Positions 18,164 to 29,400 of a stretch of DNA of 64,000 bases are shown here, piece after piece. How positions within the stretch are numbered: position 1 is the first letter of the stretch; every line of letters begins with the position of its first letter. The notes under the pieces are model-generated. The model did not search any database, had not been told where the DNA came from, and worked only from the letters and a program-made list of their open reading frames with translations. Position numbers and translations under genes: made by a program. Source of the stretch: Endozoicomonas sp. 8E (GTDB lineage: Bacteria; Pseudomonadota; Gammaproteobacteria; Pseudomonadales; Endozoicomonadaceae); the NCBI RefSeq assembly GCF_032883915.1, contig NZ_CP120717.1:4161697-4225696 (forward strand). The letters are read 5' to 3'.

Positions 18164-18190
18164 TTAGACAATGATATTTTTATAAAGTTC
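18164..18190 (-). promoter_or_regulatory. RpoE/ECF-like promoter of paralogue 4
   Basis: The minus strand reads GAACTT, 16 bp, TCTAA; the -10 is 68 nt upstream of the ATG. Confidence 0.55.
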
Positions 18191-18272
18191 GCCCGTCAGC
18201 CTGAAATACGAAATAAGAAGAATACCAATAAGCGGGCAACAGGGCTTGCACTGACCAACTTTTCAGAGCCGT

Positions 18273-21200
18273 TCAGACCTTATCCGAAAACTCTCTGGTG
18301 TATTGAATAACCGCGGGATTTCTTTGTTTTGCTGCCTCGATAAAAGCCTTATTAAGTTTAAGCCCGGGAGTGGCAAATTCAAAAGCACGCGGATTTTTTT
18401 CAATAAAATCGAGCATATATTCGCAACTATTTAACACCGTATTACTGGCATATGCCAGGTAATCAATATTATGAGCAATGACACTTTGAATAATGTTTTT
18501 ATCACTACGGATTCTCTCACTGGCATACTTCACAACTGCTGGACGCTTTGCGATAGCGGCGATCACCACCTCATCATAATTTGGGAGTTTCGGGCTGACG
18601 CAGCTCATGCAATAGCTCTCCTGAGTGACTGCGGCTATGATGACATCTTTATCACTCTTCAGTTCTTCACCTACATATTTCAGGTTAAATGGGTGTACTG
18701 CAATGGCTTCTAGTACAAGGTCTTTATCATTTCGAACCCGTTGGCTGACATACTCCAGCCCATCTTTCAACAAAGCTTCCCTGACCTTTTCTTTAATACC
18801 CGAAAGCGACTGAACCGGTGGAACAACAAACGTCAGCGTGTAATCGTAGGATGGCTTGATAATAAAGTATTGACCTCTCAAATGGTGATAAAAATCCTCA
18901 ACCGGACCAACAGAGTAACAGGGATCTAGCAATAAAAAATGGTGTAAGAGCTCCCTGCACAGGCTCTGATTCATCTCATCACTCATAAATATTTCCCTCA
19001 GACTCGCCTCCGGTTTTTCCCCGAAATAGACTAAAGACTGACACTCCCCTATCCGCTCAGCATGATGAACAAACTGTTGAAGATGGTTACTGAGTAACTG
19101 GCAGCAAGCGGGACTAATACGGTAATCGCTCTTATAAAACATTGAAAAAAGGCAATGTTGAAAGGTGAATCTATCAGCTTCTGTCGCAACAACGGAATTA
19201 AGACGTTGTGCAAGCAAGTTAAAATCCCAATAAGGTTCTTCAAAAATATCTTCGTAGTCAAAGAGTATATCGAGATCAGACATAGAATCTAAAACAACCA
19301 TCAGCTTTTCAAAGGCATACTGCATAGCTTGAGGTGATTTCATTTGCCTACATTCGACGATAACTTCACGCGCTACCGCATTGTAACTGAGCCTCATGGG
19401 ATCAGCATTTTTATCCAGTTCGATGGCCTTCAGTAACTGTGTCAGAAACCAGACCCGCTGTAACTTGCCGGATTTATATAAGCCACCAGGTCTATCAAAT
19501 TGGTCAGAAAATTTCAGCCGCAAGGTTCGTCCTTTCCCACCCTCTGCGTTTTCAAATAATTCGACAAGGCTTGCATGAACGCCTAATCCCAGATTAACCA
19601 CCAGGGCATCATCCATACTGACAACAGTCCCTGAAAGCTCTAATTCATTCATGATGGCTTTACCGGTTGCACTCAATAGCGACGCATTTTCATCAGGATT
19701 ACCCGGGGTCGTGTAATCAACATAGGTGATTCTCTTTTCCCCGGATAACCTGCCCTGACCCGAGTCCAGAGTGATCGGTGCCAGTGCCTTTATAAAGCGC
19801 AGATGCAGCGCAAAAATCACTTCATGGATACTTCGGAACTGCTCAGCCTCCTTAGGACCGAGTGCTTGAAGAAAGGATTGCAGCTGTTGGCAGGCTGCCA
19901 GCCAATGACGAAACGATAACTGTCGTTCTTCATCGTCATCCTGGGGAAGGATGATAGCCTCCAGCAATGATTGGATGGTCTGTTTCAGTGTCTTGAACCG
20001 GCTGATTAATAGTGGTACTTCATCCTGCAATAACTGAACCTCTGATGAACTGCTGTTACCCGCCAGCAGCAGGAATGCTCCGTACCCATCCAGCATTGCC
20101 TCAGCTCCATCAACCAGCCTGTTTACACTGTCTCTGATCTTTGCCAGTATCCTGAATCGTTGTGGAGACATGCTCAGTTTTACCGGATTTGCCAGACAAT
20201 CCAGTCCGCCGCCGGAGGCAAACATTGCCAACAGACGGGCATTTTGATCTGTGAGCCATTGAAAACCGCTGGCAACCTCAAGGAATGTGCCTTCAGGGGG
20301 GGACAAATCATCCCGTGACGGGACGGCCTTTGCCAGCGATAGATCAGAAAATGCAGAGGACAGGCTTCTGCAACTGGCCAGTTTTCCGCTAAGGTCACCG
20401 GCAACAATAAAGGCTCCGGGTTTTTCGTTAAAGCGGGCGCAGGCCAGCGTCGCCTGTTGCCCAGCCTGAGCGGCCACTGCCGCAAACTGACCACCGGCCA
20501 GCATCAAAGTTATCTCTGCCTGTTTCATGAGGATCGCTACGTGATCATTGAATCCGCCCTCGGCAATGACAAAACCCCCAACCCTCCTCAGGAACTCAGG
20601 CTCAAGCATCCAGTCTTCAGCGTGGTGGGCCACGACAATGGCTCCCTTTGGCATAGAGCCTGCCTCTGGCTGACTGGCCAACCAGAGTGGACCGGTGCAG
20701 AAGCCTTCGCTGACGCCCTGGCCAATGGCCAGGGTCTCTTCGGGTATGGGCATGGCAAAATCCATGTCGCCAGAGAGTCCGGTAACAGGGCGCACCTGCA
20801 AAAGGAACAGACGCCCCTGATGATCAATAGCAAACTCCACATCCACGGGGCAAAGTAATAAGTTTTCCAGCTCTGTCAGCCACTCCATGAGTGTCGAAAC
20901 CGTGTCATCACTGAGTTGTTGTCCAACGTCGTCTGACTGGGCATCGGTATTATCAATTCTTGTTTCCGAATAGCCGTTATTGTTCTTTTGCAGGATGAAG
21001 CGACTTGAGATAGTCCCCGGAAAGTATTGAGAGCTGACCGCTTCTTCCTTACGATCCTCGCGATAAATATCAATACGGTGGGGCCTGTTTCCGGACTGCC
21101 CTGCCACTGCCCCCCTGGGTTGACCGGGTGTGAACTCAACCCTGACGGTATCATCCTGAAAGGATTGAAAACTCATGGCAACTCCGCCGTACTGGCAATC

Positions 21201-21986
21201 AATGCACTGCTGGATGATCAGCGCCATGGGTTGCGGTATGCCTTCGGGACAGACTTCAGGCCGGTAAGCTGAAGCCATGACCTTAAGACAGGTTCGCAAA
21301 ATATCCTCTTCTCCCTGAACCAAAGAGAGGTATTTGCCCGCCTGGGCATCACCGTAATTATCCTCATTGATGCCAGAGCTGCGAACAATAACGGGTTGTG
21401 ATGCAGCAATTACACCCAGCTGACGGCGCAAACCAGCTATTTGCCGAGCCGCTTCAGAATCTTTAACCTGTTCGTAATAGTCATCACTGGCAATAAATTC
21501 TGCCAGACCCGACAGCCAGTCATCCCTTTTGGTTTGCTGTGCAGGCGGCAAGGTATTGAGGTAGTCACGAATGTTCCTCAGGCTGTTCTCTGTGTCCCAC
21601 TCATGGACAATCCCGGGAAAATAGCGGTCTAAAAGATGGCTATCCAGAGGGTGTTTTTCAAGCGTATTCATGACTTGAGCAGTCACACATTCGAAAGGCG
21701 GAACAGAGAGTCCAGCTTTTTTCATGCGCCACAAAAACATCCCCTTGCCCCCGAGTTGTTCCCGATTATGAGGAGAATAGCCTGCAGTCTGATCTGCAAC
21801 AGATGGGCGGCAGTGACGCTTGGCCAGGGGAGTTTCGCTGGTCGCAACGCCAGAGGGACAAGGATCACTGGAATGCCTTTTAGATAAACTGCTAACCCCC
21901 TTGGATGAACTGCCAGCGCCAGCATCCCGATTTGGATCAGTTATGGGGATTTGACCCTCTGAACGGCCAGCATTAGCAGGAAACAT
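18273..21986 (-). CDS. Dikinase-like protein, paralogue 5
   Basis: This is a complete copy of 1237 residues from the ATG at 21986. Arg202 (VRSSG), LLQVRPVTGLSGD and His482 (FNDHVAI) are present. The ATP-grasp end differs from most copies (TGLSGDM in place of TRLSGGM). Six DUF4116-type repeats are visible from about residue 1045; the third (SCVSPKLPNYDEVV) is degenerate. The protein ends TREFSDKV, a tail not seen in the neighbours. No frameshift or internal stop is seen. Confidence 0.88.
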   Translation of the reverse strand: MFPANAGRSEGQIPITDPNRDAGAGSSSKGVSSLSKRHSSDPCPSGVATSETPLAKRHCRPSVADQTAGYSPHNREQLGGKGMFLWRMKKAGLSVPPFECVTAQVMNTLEKHPLDSHLLDRYFPGIVHEWDTENSLRNIRDYLNTLPPAQQTKRDDWLSGLAEFIASDDYYEQVKDSEAARQIAGLRRQLGVIAASQPVIVRSSGINEDNYGDAQAGKYLSLVQGEEDILRTCLKVMASAYRPEVCPEGIPQPMALIIQQCIDCQYGGVAMSFQSFQDDTVRVEFTPGQPRGAVAGQSGNRPHRIDIYREDRKEEAVSSQYFPGTISSRFILQKNNNGYSETRIDNTDAQSDDVGQQLSDDTVSTLMEWLTELENLLLCPVDVEFAIDHQGRLFLLQVRPVTGLSGDMDFAMPIPEETLAIGQGVSEGFCTGPLWLASQPEAGSMPKGAIVVAHHAEDWMLEPEFLRRVGGFVIAEGGFNDHVAILMKQAEITLMLAGGQFAAVAAQAGQQATLACARFNEKPGAFIVAGDLSGKLASCRSLSSAFSDLSLAKAVPSRDDLSPPEGTFLEVASGFQWLTDQNARLLAMFASGGGLDCLANPVKLSMSPQRFRILAKIRDSVNRLVDGAEAMLDGYGAFLLLAGNSSSSEVQLLQDEVPLLISRFKTLKQTIQSLLEAIILPQDDDEERQLSFRHWLAACQQLQSFLQALGPKEAEQFRSIHEVIFALHLRFIKALAPITLDSGQGRLSGEKRITYVDYTTPGNPDENASLLSATGKAIMNELELSGTVVSMDDALVVNLGLGVHASLVELFENAEGGKGRTLRLKFSDQFDRPGGLYKSGKLQRVWFLTQLLKAIELDKNADPMRLSYNAVAREVIVECRQMKSPQAMQYAFEKLMVVLDSMSDLDILFDYEDIFEEPYWDFNLLAQRLNSVVATEADRFTFQHCLFSMFYKSDYRISPACCQLLSNHLQQFVHHAERIGECQSLVYFGEKPEASLREIFMSDEMNQSLCRELLHHFLLLDPCYSVGPVEDFYHHLRGQYFIIKPSYDYTLTFVVPPVQSLSGIKEKVREALLKDGLEYVSQRVRNDKDLVLEAIAVHPFNLKYVGEELKSDKDVIIAAVTQESYCMSCVSPKLPNYDEVVIAAIAKRPAVVKYASERIRSDKNIIQSVIAHNIDYLAYASNTVLNSCEYMLDFIEKNPRAFEFATPGLKLNKAFIEAAKQRNPAVIQYTREFSDKV

Positions 21987-22054
21987 CAAGACTTCCCTCC
22001 GTTATTGATATTCATCCATGATTCAATCGCTGTCGAATAAACAAATCTCTTTCT

Positions 22055-22081
22055 ATTGACAATAATTTTTTTGTAAAGTTC
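22055..22081 (-). promoter_or_regulatory. RpoE/ECF-like promoter of paralogue 5
   Basis: The minus strand reads GAACTT, 16 bp, TCAAT; the -10 is about 69 nt before the ATG at 21986. Confidence 0.5.
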
Positions 22082-22134
22082 AGCCTGAAGCACGCAATAG
22101 GATAAATAACAACCCGGTTTGCACTGGAGGGCAT

Positions 22135-22343
22135 TAAGTACTCAACCATACGAAATCATATTTTCTGACTCATTGTTCAGGCACTCGCGGCAACTGCTCC
22201 TGCGTTGCTCTAGCTCCTGCATCCATGCAGTCGTGCTGCGTTGCAACTCTGGTCACATAGCTTGCTATGTTCCCGTCGTTGCGCCTCGCAGAGCACCTGC
22301 CCAATAAGCCAGAAATATTCGATTCCGTATGGCTGAGTACTTA
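22135..22343. mobile_element. MITE-like element, copy 2 (209 bp, uninterrupted reference copy)
   Basis: This is the core element, bounded by TAAGTACTC and GAGTACTTA with imperfect inverted ends of about 34 bp. Its interior is shared with copies at 7332 and 43105. A flanking TA duplication is plausible, as with IS630/mariner-related MITEs, but cannot be proven without an empty site. It lies between paralogue 5's promoter and the 3' end of paralogue 6. Confidence 0.75.
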
Positions 22344-22409
22344 TCTGATGAGAAAACTGTTGCTTGCCTGCTTATAAAAAAACCGACAGCAACTGGCTGA
22401 TAATCAGGC

Positions 22410-25400
22410 TTAGAGGATGTTACACAAAACGCTACGGCCCTCAGCGTTTTCAGGCTGATTTTTCTGTTGTGAACTTGCACTCCCGGTACCAAGACACATT
22501 CTTAAAGTCTTCTCGGAGAGGTATTCAACAACATCAGGGTTCCTGTAAATTGCTGATCGGATAAAATCCTTATCGCACCTGAGCTCATCAGAAGCATAGT
22601 TGAAAACACGACAATGTTTTTCAATCAGGTTCAGCAGATACTCGCGATCACTCAGTACTCTTTTACTGGCACATTTTAAGTTAACAATACTATCATCGAT
22701 AACCATTTTTATAATGTTTTTATCACTTCGGATTCTTTCACTTGCATAAATCAGCGCTACTGGAAAATCGGCGATAGCGGCCTTAACAATGTTTTCATCA
22801 TCCCGCATTTCCGGGCTGGCATGTTGCAACAAATAGCCGTCCTCTTTGACTGCAATCATGACAACCTCTTTATCATTCTTCATTTTTTCACCAGCAAACT
22901 CAAAATTTTCTTGACGTTCTGCAATGATTGGTAATACCAGATCTTTATCATTCCGAACCCGTTGACTGCCATATTGCAGTCCGTGCTTCAGCAAGGCTTT
23001 TTTGAATGTTTCTTTATCACCAGAAAGCCACAGATCCGGAGGGACTTCAAAACTTAGCCTGTAACTGTAGGATGATGGTTTTATAACATAGTATTTATCT
23101 CTCAAATCGGGATAAACATCCTCAACCAATAGAGCCGTTCTTCTGGCATCCAGGAATAACAAATGATGTAAAAATTCCCTGCGGGTTTCTTCAGTGATCT
23201 CATTGCTCATTAAAATTTGCCGATAGTCGTCCTCCGATTTATTACGACACTCTTCAAACCGTTGGGCATAATTAATAAATTGCTGGTAGTGATCGGGTAA
23301 TAACAGCAAATAATCAGGACTGTAGGAGAAATGCTTCTCATAATACATTGCGAAAAGGCAATGTTGAAAGGCGAACCTGTCAGCTTCTGCCGCAACATCG
23401 CCAGTCAGGCGTTGTGCCAGTGAGCTAAAGCTCCACTGATCTCCTTCAAAAACCTTAATGTACTGCATTTTACAATCCACATTACACATATCACGTAATA
23501 CAACGATCAGTTTTTCAAAGGCATCCTGCATGTTTTCAGTTGCTTTTATTCGAGTGCATTCGACGATAATGCCTCCCGCTACCGCATTGCAAGACAGCTT
23601 CATGCTATCAGCATTTTCATCCACTTCGAGGGCTTTCAATAACTGCACCAGAAACCACATACGCTTTAACTTGGCGGTTGTATCAACACCATCATCTTTA
23701 TAAAACTGATCAGAGAATTTCAGCCGTATGGTTCGTTCTTTACCTCCCTCTGCGTATTCAAGCAGCTCAATAAGGCACAGATGACTTCCAAGCTCCAGAT
23801 TAACAATCAAGACATCATCCATAATGACCACAGTCCCTGAACAGTCAAACTTTTCAATTAATGCTTTCGAGGACGGCCTCAATAGCGGTACCTTTTCTCC
23901 CGGGTTGCGCTGAGTTGTGTAATCAAGGCAGGTAATTTTCTTGTCTTTTGATAGCTTGCCCTGACCGGAAAGCTGAGAGATCGGTGCCAGTGCATTTACA
24001 AAGCGCCAATGCAAAGCAAAAATCAGCTCATGAACACTCCGGACCTGCTCAGCCTCTTTAGGATTCAGTGCTTGCAGAGAAGATTGCAGTTGCTGACAGG
24101 CAGTCAGCCATTGATGAAATGTTATCTGCCTGTTTTTACCATTATCCAGAAGCAGGATGACAGACTCTAACCTGGATCGGATGGTCTGTTTCAGTGCCTC
24201 GAACCGGTTGCACAATGTCGGTATTTCATCCCGCAATGACTGAACCTCGTCATCATCTGTTTTACCCGCCAGCAACAAGAATGTATGGTAGCCATCCAGA
24301 AATGCTTCAGCCCCCTGAACCAGTCGATTTACCCTGACTCTGATCTCTGCCAGCAACTCTGCCCGTTGTGGCGACATGCTCAGTTTTATGGGATTTGCCA
24401 GACAGTCCAGTCCGCCACCAGAGGCAAAAAATGCCAACAAACGGGCATTTTGATCCGTGAGCCACTGAAAACCGCTGGTGACATTAAGGAATGTGCCTTC
24501 AGGGGGGGACAAATCATCCCGTGACGGGACGGCTCCGGGGAGCGGCACATCAGAAAATGCAGAGGACAGGCTTCCGTGACTGGCAAGCTCACCGCTAAGG
24601 TCACCGGCAACAACAAAGGCACCAGGCTCACCTTTGAAGCGGGCAAAGGCCAGCGTCGCCTGTTGGCCAACCTGAGCGGCCACAACCGCAAACTGTCCAC
24701 CGGCCAGCATCAAGGTTTTTCCTTCCTGTTTCATAACGATCGCGACATGATCATTGAAGCCTCCTTCAGCAAAGACAAAACCCCCTGCCCGTTTCAGGAA
24801 CTCTGGCTCAAGCATCCAGTCTGCAGCATGGTGGGCCACGACAATGGCACCCCCTGGCATAGAGTCTGCCGCTTGTTCTTCAGCCAGCCAGAGTGTTCCG
24901 GTGCAATGGCCTTCGCTGACACCCTCGCCAATGGCCAGGGTCTTTTTGGGTATAGGCATCGCAAAATCCATGCCGCCAGAAAGCCGGGTAACAGGGCGCA
25001 CCTGCAACAGGAACAGGTTACCCAGATGATCGATGGCAAACTCCACATCCACCGGGCAGAGCAACAGCTTTTCCAGCTCTGTCACCATCGCCCTGAGGTC
25101 TGCAATCATGTCATCAGTGAGTTTTTGTTCAACCTCGTTTGATTGGGCATCAGCATCATCAATCCTTGTTTCCGAATAGCCGTTATTGTTTTTGCGCAGG
25201 ATGTAATGACTCGAGATCGTCCCGGGAAAGTATTGATAGCTGTCGGCTCCTTCCTTGCGAAAAATATCAATACGGTGGGGCCTGTTACCGGACTGTCCTG
25301 CCACTACCCCCCTTGGCTGACCGTGTGTGAACTCAACCCTGAGGGTATCATCATCAAAGGATTGAAAGCTCGTGGCGACTCCGCCGTGCAGGCAGTTAAT

Positions 25401-26153
25401 ACACTCCTGGATAATCAGCGCCATGGGTTCCAATATGCCTTCGGAACAGACTTCAGGCCGGTAAGCTGAGGCCATAACCTTCAGGCAGGTTCGCAAAATA
25501 TCCTCATCTCCCTGAACTTCCGAAAGGTATTTGCCCGCCTGGGCATCGCCGTAGTTATCTTCATTGATGCCGGAACTGCGGACAATAAGCGGCCCTGATG
25601 TTGATAGACCGTGATCCCTGATGTGTCGGGCCGCTTCTGAATCTTTAACCTGCTCATAAAAATCATCACTAACAATAAAGTTCGCCAGACCCGCCAGCCA
25701 GCTGTCTCTTCTGGTTTGCTCTGAAGGCAGCAAAGCATTGAGGCGTTCCCTGATGTTCGCCAGACTGATCTCCGCCTCCGGTTCATCGCCGATCCCGGGG
25801 AAACAGGGTTCCAGTCGTTGGCTATCCAGAGGGTGTTGTTCCAGCGCATTGGTGACCTGAGTTGTCACACACTGAAACGGTGGCACAGACAAACCGGCTG
25901 CTTTCATGCGCTGCAAAAACATTCCCTTACCCCCAAGTAGTGCCCGGTTGGCAGGAGAACAATGATCAGCCTGATCTTGAACAGGAGAACGGCATTTGCG
26001 CTTGGCTAGTGATGTTGCGTCGGGGTCGCCAATGGGTTCAAGATCACTGAAATATCTTTTGTGTGAACTATCAGCCTTAATATTCTGATTGGGGACACTG
26101 GCCAGGCTTTGAAAATCTGACCTGCCAATGTTTTCAGGTGGTAAAGGTAACAT
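22410..26153 (-). CDS. Dikinase-like protein, paralogue 6
   Basis: This copy has 1247 residues from the ATG at 26153. It belongs to a sub-group (with 7, 9 and 13) in which the linker before VRSSG is shorter and reads RHIRDHGLSTSGPLIVRSSG. Arg192, LLQVRPVTRLSGG and His469 (FNDHVAI) are present. Six DUF4116-type repeats follow from about residue 1020. The last 35 residues (from about KTLRMCLGTG) are polar and unrelated to the other tails, so the C-terminus may have been remodelled near the MITE at 22135. The first 330 residues and the leader are almost identical to paralogue 7. Confidence 0.88.
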   Translation of the reverse strand: MLPLPPENIGRSDFQSLASVPNQNIKADSSHKRYFSDLEPIGDPDATSLAKRKCRSPVQDQADHCSPANRALLGGKGMFLQRMKAAGLSVPPFQCVTTQVTNALEQHPLDSQRLEPCFPGIGDEPEAEISLANIRERLNALLPSEQTRRDSWLAGLANFIVSDDFYEQVKDSEAARHIRDHGLSTSGPLIVRSSGINEDNYGDAQAGKYLSEVQGDEDILRTCLKVMASAYRPEVCSEGILEPMALIIQECINCLHGGVATSFQSFDDDTLRVEFTHGQPRGVVAGQSGNRPHRIDIFRKEGADSYQYFPGTISSHYILRKNNNGYSETRIDDADAQSNEVEQKLTDDMIADLRAMVTELEKLLLCPVDVEFAIDHLGNLFLLQVRPVTRLSGGMDFAMPIPKKTLAIGEGVSEGHCTGTLWLAEEQAADSMPGGAIVVAHHAADWMLEPEFLKRAGGFVFAEGGFNDHVAIVMKQEGKTLMLAGGQFAVVAAQVGQQATLAFARFKGEPGAFVVAGDLSGELASHGSLSSAFSDVPLPGAVPSRDDLSPPEGTFLNVTSGFQWLTDQNARLLAFFASGGGLDCLANPIKLSMSPQRAELLAEIRVRVNRLVQGAEAFLDGYHTFLLLAGKTDDDEVQSLRDEIPTLCNRFEALKQTIRSRLESVILLLDNGKNRQITFHQWLTACQQLQSSLQALNPKEAEQVRSVHELIFALHWRFVNALAPISQLSGQGKLSKDKKITCLDYTTQRNPGEKVPLLRPSSKALIEKFDCSGTVVIMDDVLIVNLELGSHLCLIELLEYAEGGKERTIRLKFSDQFYKDDGVDTTAKLKRMWFLVQLLKALEVDENADSMKLSCNAVAGGIIVECTRIKATENMQDAFEKLIVVLRDMCNVDCKMQYIKVFEGDQWSFSSLAQRLTGDVAAEADRFAFQHCLFAMYYEKHFSYSPDYLLLLPDHYQQFINYAQRFEECRNKSEDDYRQILMSNEITEETRREFLHHLLFLDARRTALLVEDVYPDLRDKYYVIKPSSYSYRLSFEVPPDLWLSGDKETFKKALLKHGLQYGSQRVRNDKDLVLPIIAERQENFEFAGEKMKNDKEVVMIAVKEDGYLLQHASPEMRDDENIVKAAIADFPVALIYASERIRSDKNIIKMVIDDSIVNLKCASKRVLSDREYLLNLIEKHCRVFNYASDELRCDKDFIRSAIYRNPDVVEYLSEKTLRMCLGTGSASSQQKNQPENAEGRSVLCNIL

Positions 26154-26212
26154 AAAGATATCCCTCTCACGTTAATATTCATCCATGAATCAACGACTGG
26201 ATTACCTTTACT

Positions 26213-26239
26213 TTTGACAATACTATTTTTATAAAGTTC
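26213..26239 (-). promoter_or_regulatory. RpoE/ECF-like promoter of paralogue 6 (best match)
   Basis: The minus strand reads GGAACTT, 16 bp, TCAAA, which matches the RpoE -35 and -10 consensus fully. The -10 is 60 nt upstream of the ATG. Confidence 0.62.
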
Positions 26240-26279
26240 CCCCCGTCAGCTTCAGGCACGCAGTAGAAAAAAACAACAA

Positions 26280-26459
26280 CAATTACTCAGCTCCTCACTC
26301 AAATATTGCAATTCCATGGGATATTCTGAAATGACGGGTAATACAAAGTCTTTATCATTCCAAACCCGTTGGCTGGCATATGCCAATCCATGTTTCAGCG
26401 GGGCATTCCTGACTTTTTCCTTATGGCCTCAGACGGTTGATCTGTTAGCGCACAAAACT
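26280..26459 (-). pseudogene. Out-of-frame DUF4116 tail of paralogue 7
   Basis: Downstream of the stop at 26460, minus-strand sequence still matches the family tail (GLAYASQRVWNDKDFVLP and LQYLSEELS in other frames) down to about 26284. It is separated from the gene by a frameshift and is no longer translated with it. Confidence 0.7.
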
Positions 26460-29400
26460 TCAGTCCGTAACTTTAAGACAGCTTGATAACAAATATTGAC
26501 TTCCCGAGCCATACACTTGCTTAATCAATCGGGTAGCGATTTTGGGTTTGAGAAGTAATAAATGATGTAAGAGCTCTCTGCGGGTGTCCTCACTCATCTC
26601 ATCACTCATCAAGATTTCCTGCGCAGTTTGTTCAGATTCTTCCCGACTTACCAATGACAAAAGATAAATACATAACCGATGAGCATAATCAACAAACTGT
26701 TGATGGTGTTTGCTCAATAACTGGCGCCAAGCGGCAGTTTTGTGCCAACCACTATTACCCTGATAAGACATTAAGAAAAGGCCATGTTGAAAGGCGAATC
26801 TATCCGCTTCTGTCGCAACATCACGATCAAGGCGTTGTGCAAGCACGTTAAAGTCCCACTGGCCTCCTTCATAAATGGGTCTGCTCCGCAAACGAAAATC
26901 CAGATTATACATAGCGCGTAAGACAATGATCAGTTTTTCAAAGGCATACAGCATGGTTTGACGTAATTTTATTCGGGAGCATTCGACGATCATTTCACCC
27001 GCTACGGCGTTGCAACTCAGCTTCATGGGATCAGCATTTTCATCCAGTTTGATCTCTCTCAAAAATTGCGCCAGAAACCACATACGCCTGAACTTGCCGG
27101 AATTTTTAGCGTTATCAGCTCTGTAAAATTGGTCAGAAAATGTCAACCGCAGGGTTCGTCCTTTCCCCCCCTCTGCGTGTTCAAGCAGCTCGATGAGGCT
27201 CACATGACTGCCAAGCTGCAGGTTAACAATCACAGCTTCATCCATAGTGATAACAGTCCCCCGACACCTTAATGCTTCGATTAATGTTTTGCAGTACGGA
27301 CTCGGTATTGCTGCCTTTTCATCCAGGTTACCCCGAGCCGCGCAATCAACGTAGTCAACGAAACCTTCCCTGGAAAGCCTGCCCTGGCCCGAAGCCAGAC
27401 TGACCGGTGCCAATGCCTCCACAAAACGCTGATGCAGGGCAAAAATCAGCTCATGGACACTGCGTACCTGCTCAGCGCTCATGGGATTGAGCGCTTGAAG
27501 ACTGGATTGCAGCTGATGACAGTCTGCCACCCACTGACGAAAGCTTACCGGGGATGCCTTCTCTTCTTCAGCGGCTTGCATGGGAAGAGTGATACGCTCT
27601 AACCCGGAATGAATGGTTTGTTTCAGCATCATGAACCGGTTGTTCAGTTGCGGTAATTCATGCCGCAATGACTCGACTCTGTCTGAACTTTTCTTAACAG
27701 GCAGTTGCAGGAATGCCCCGTACCCATCCAGCAGCGCTTGAGCCCCATAAACCAGCCGATTTACGCTGTCACAGGTCTCTGCCAGTCGCTTTGATCGTTG
27801 TGGCGACATGCTCAGTTTTACCGGGTTTGCCAGACAATCCAGCCCGCCGCCGGTGGCAAAAAATGCCAACAGGCGGGCATTTTGATCCGTGAGCCATTGA
27901 AATCCGCTGGCGACCTGACGGCATGCGTCTTTAGGGAGGGACAAATCATCCCGTGAAGGGATGGCTTTTGCCGGTGGCACATCAGAACCAGCAGAGGAAA
28001 GACTTCCATGACTCACCAGTTTCCCGGTCATGTCACCGGCAACAATAAAGGCACCGGGCTTACCGTTAAAGCGGGCACAGGCCAGCGTCGTCTTTTGTCC
28101 AACACGGGCGACCAGGGTCGCAAACTGGTCACCGGCCAGCATCAGGGTTTTTCGTTGCTGTTTCATGAGGATCGCTACATGATCATTGAATCCTCCTGTG
28201 GCAGTCACAAAGCCTCCTGCCCGCTTCAGGAACCCGGGCTCAAGCATCCAGTCTTGAGCATGTCGGGCCACAACAATGGCTCCCTCTGGCATGGAGCCTG
28301 CCGCTGATTCTTCAGCCAGCCAGAGTGGTCCGGTGCAATAGCCTTCGCTGACACCCTCGCCGATGGCCAGGGTCTCTTCGGGTATGGGCATGGCGAAATC
28401 CAGGCCCCCAGAGAGTCGGGTGACAGGACGCACCTGCAACAGGAACAGACGACCCTGATTGTTTATGGCAAACTCCACATCCACCGGGCAGAGCAACAGC
28501 TTTTCCAGCTCTGTAACCATCGCCCTGAGGTCTGCAATCATGTCATCAGTGAGTTTTTGTTCAACGTCGTTTGATTGGGCATCAGCATCATCAATCCTTG
28601 TTTCCGAATAGCCGTTATTGTTTTTGCGCAGGATGTAATGACTCGAGATCGTCCCGGGAAAGTATTGATAGCTGTCGGCTCCTTCCTTACGAAAAATATC
28701 AATACGGTGGGGTGTGTTACCGGACTGTCCTGCCACTACCCCCCTTGGCTGACCGTGTGTGAACTCAACCCTGAGGGTATCATCATCAAAGGATTGAAAG
28801 CTCATGGCGACTCCACCGTGCAGACAGTGAATACACTCCTGGATAATCAGCGCCATGGGTTGCGGTACGCCTTCGGAACAGACTTCAGGCCGGTAAGCTG
28901 AAGCCATAACCTTTAGACAGGTTCGCAAAATATCCTCATCTCCCTGAACTTCCGAAAGGTATTTGCCCGCCTGGGCATCGCCGAAGTTATCTTCATTGAT
29001 GCCGGAACTGCGGACAATAAGCGGCCCTGATGTTGATAGTCCGTGATCCCTGATGTATCTGGCCGCCTCAGAATCTTTAACCTGGTCATAAAAGTCATCA
29101 CTGGCAATAAAGTTCGCCAGACCCGCCAGCCAGCTATTTCTTCTGGTTTGCTCTGAAGGCAGCAAAGTATTGAGGCGTTTCCTGATGTTCGCCAGACTGG
29201 TCTCCGCTTCCGGTTCGTTGCCGATCCCGGGGAAATAGGGCTCCAGACGTTGGCTATCCAGAGGGTGTTGTTCCAGCGCATTGGTGACCTGAGTTGTCAC
29301 ACACTGAAACGGTGGCACAGACAAACCGGCTGCTTTCATGCGCTGCAAAAACATTCCCTTGCCACCAAGTAATTCCCGGTTGGCAGGAGAACAATGATCA

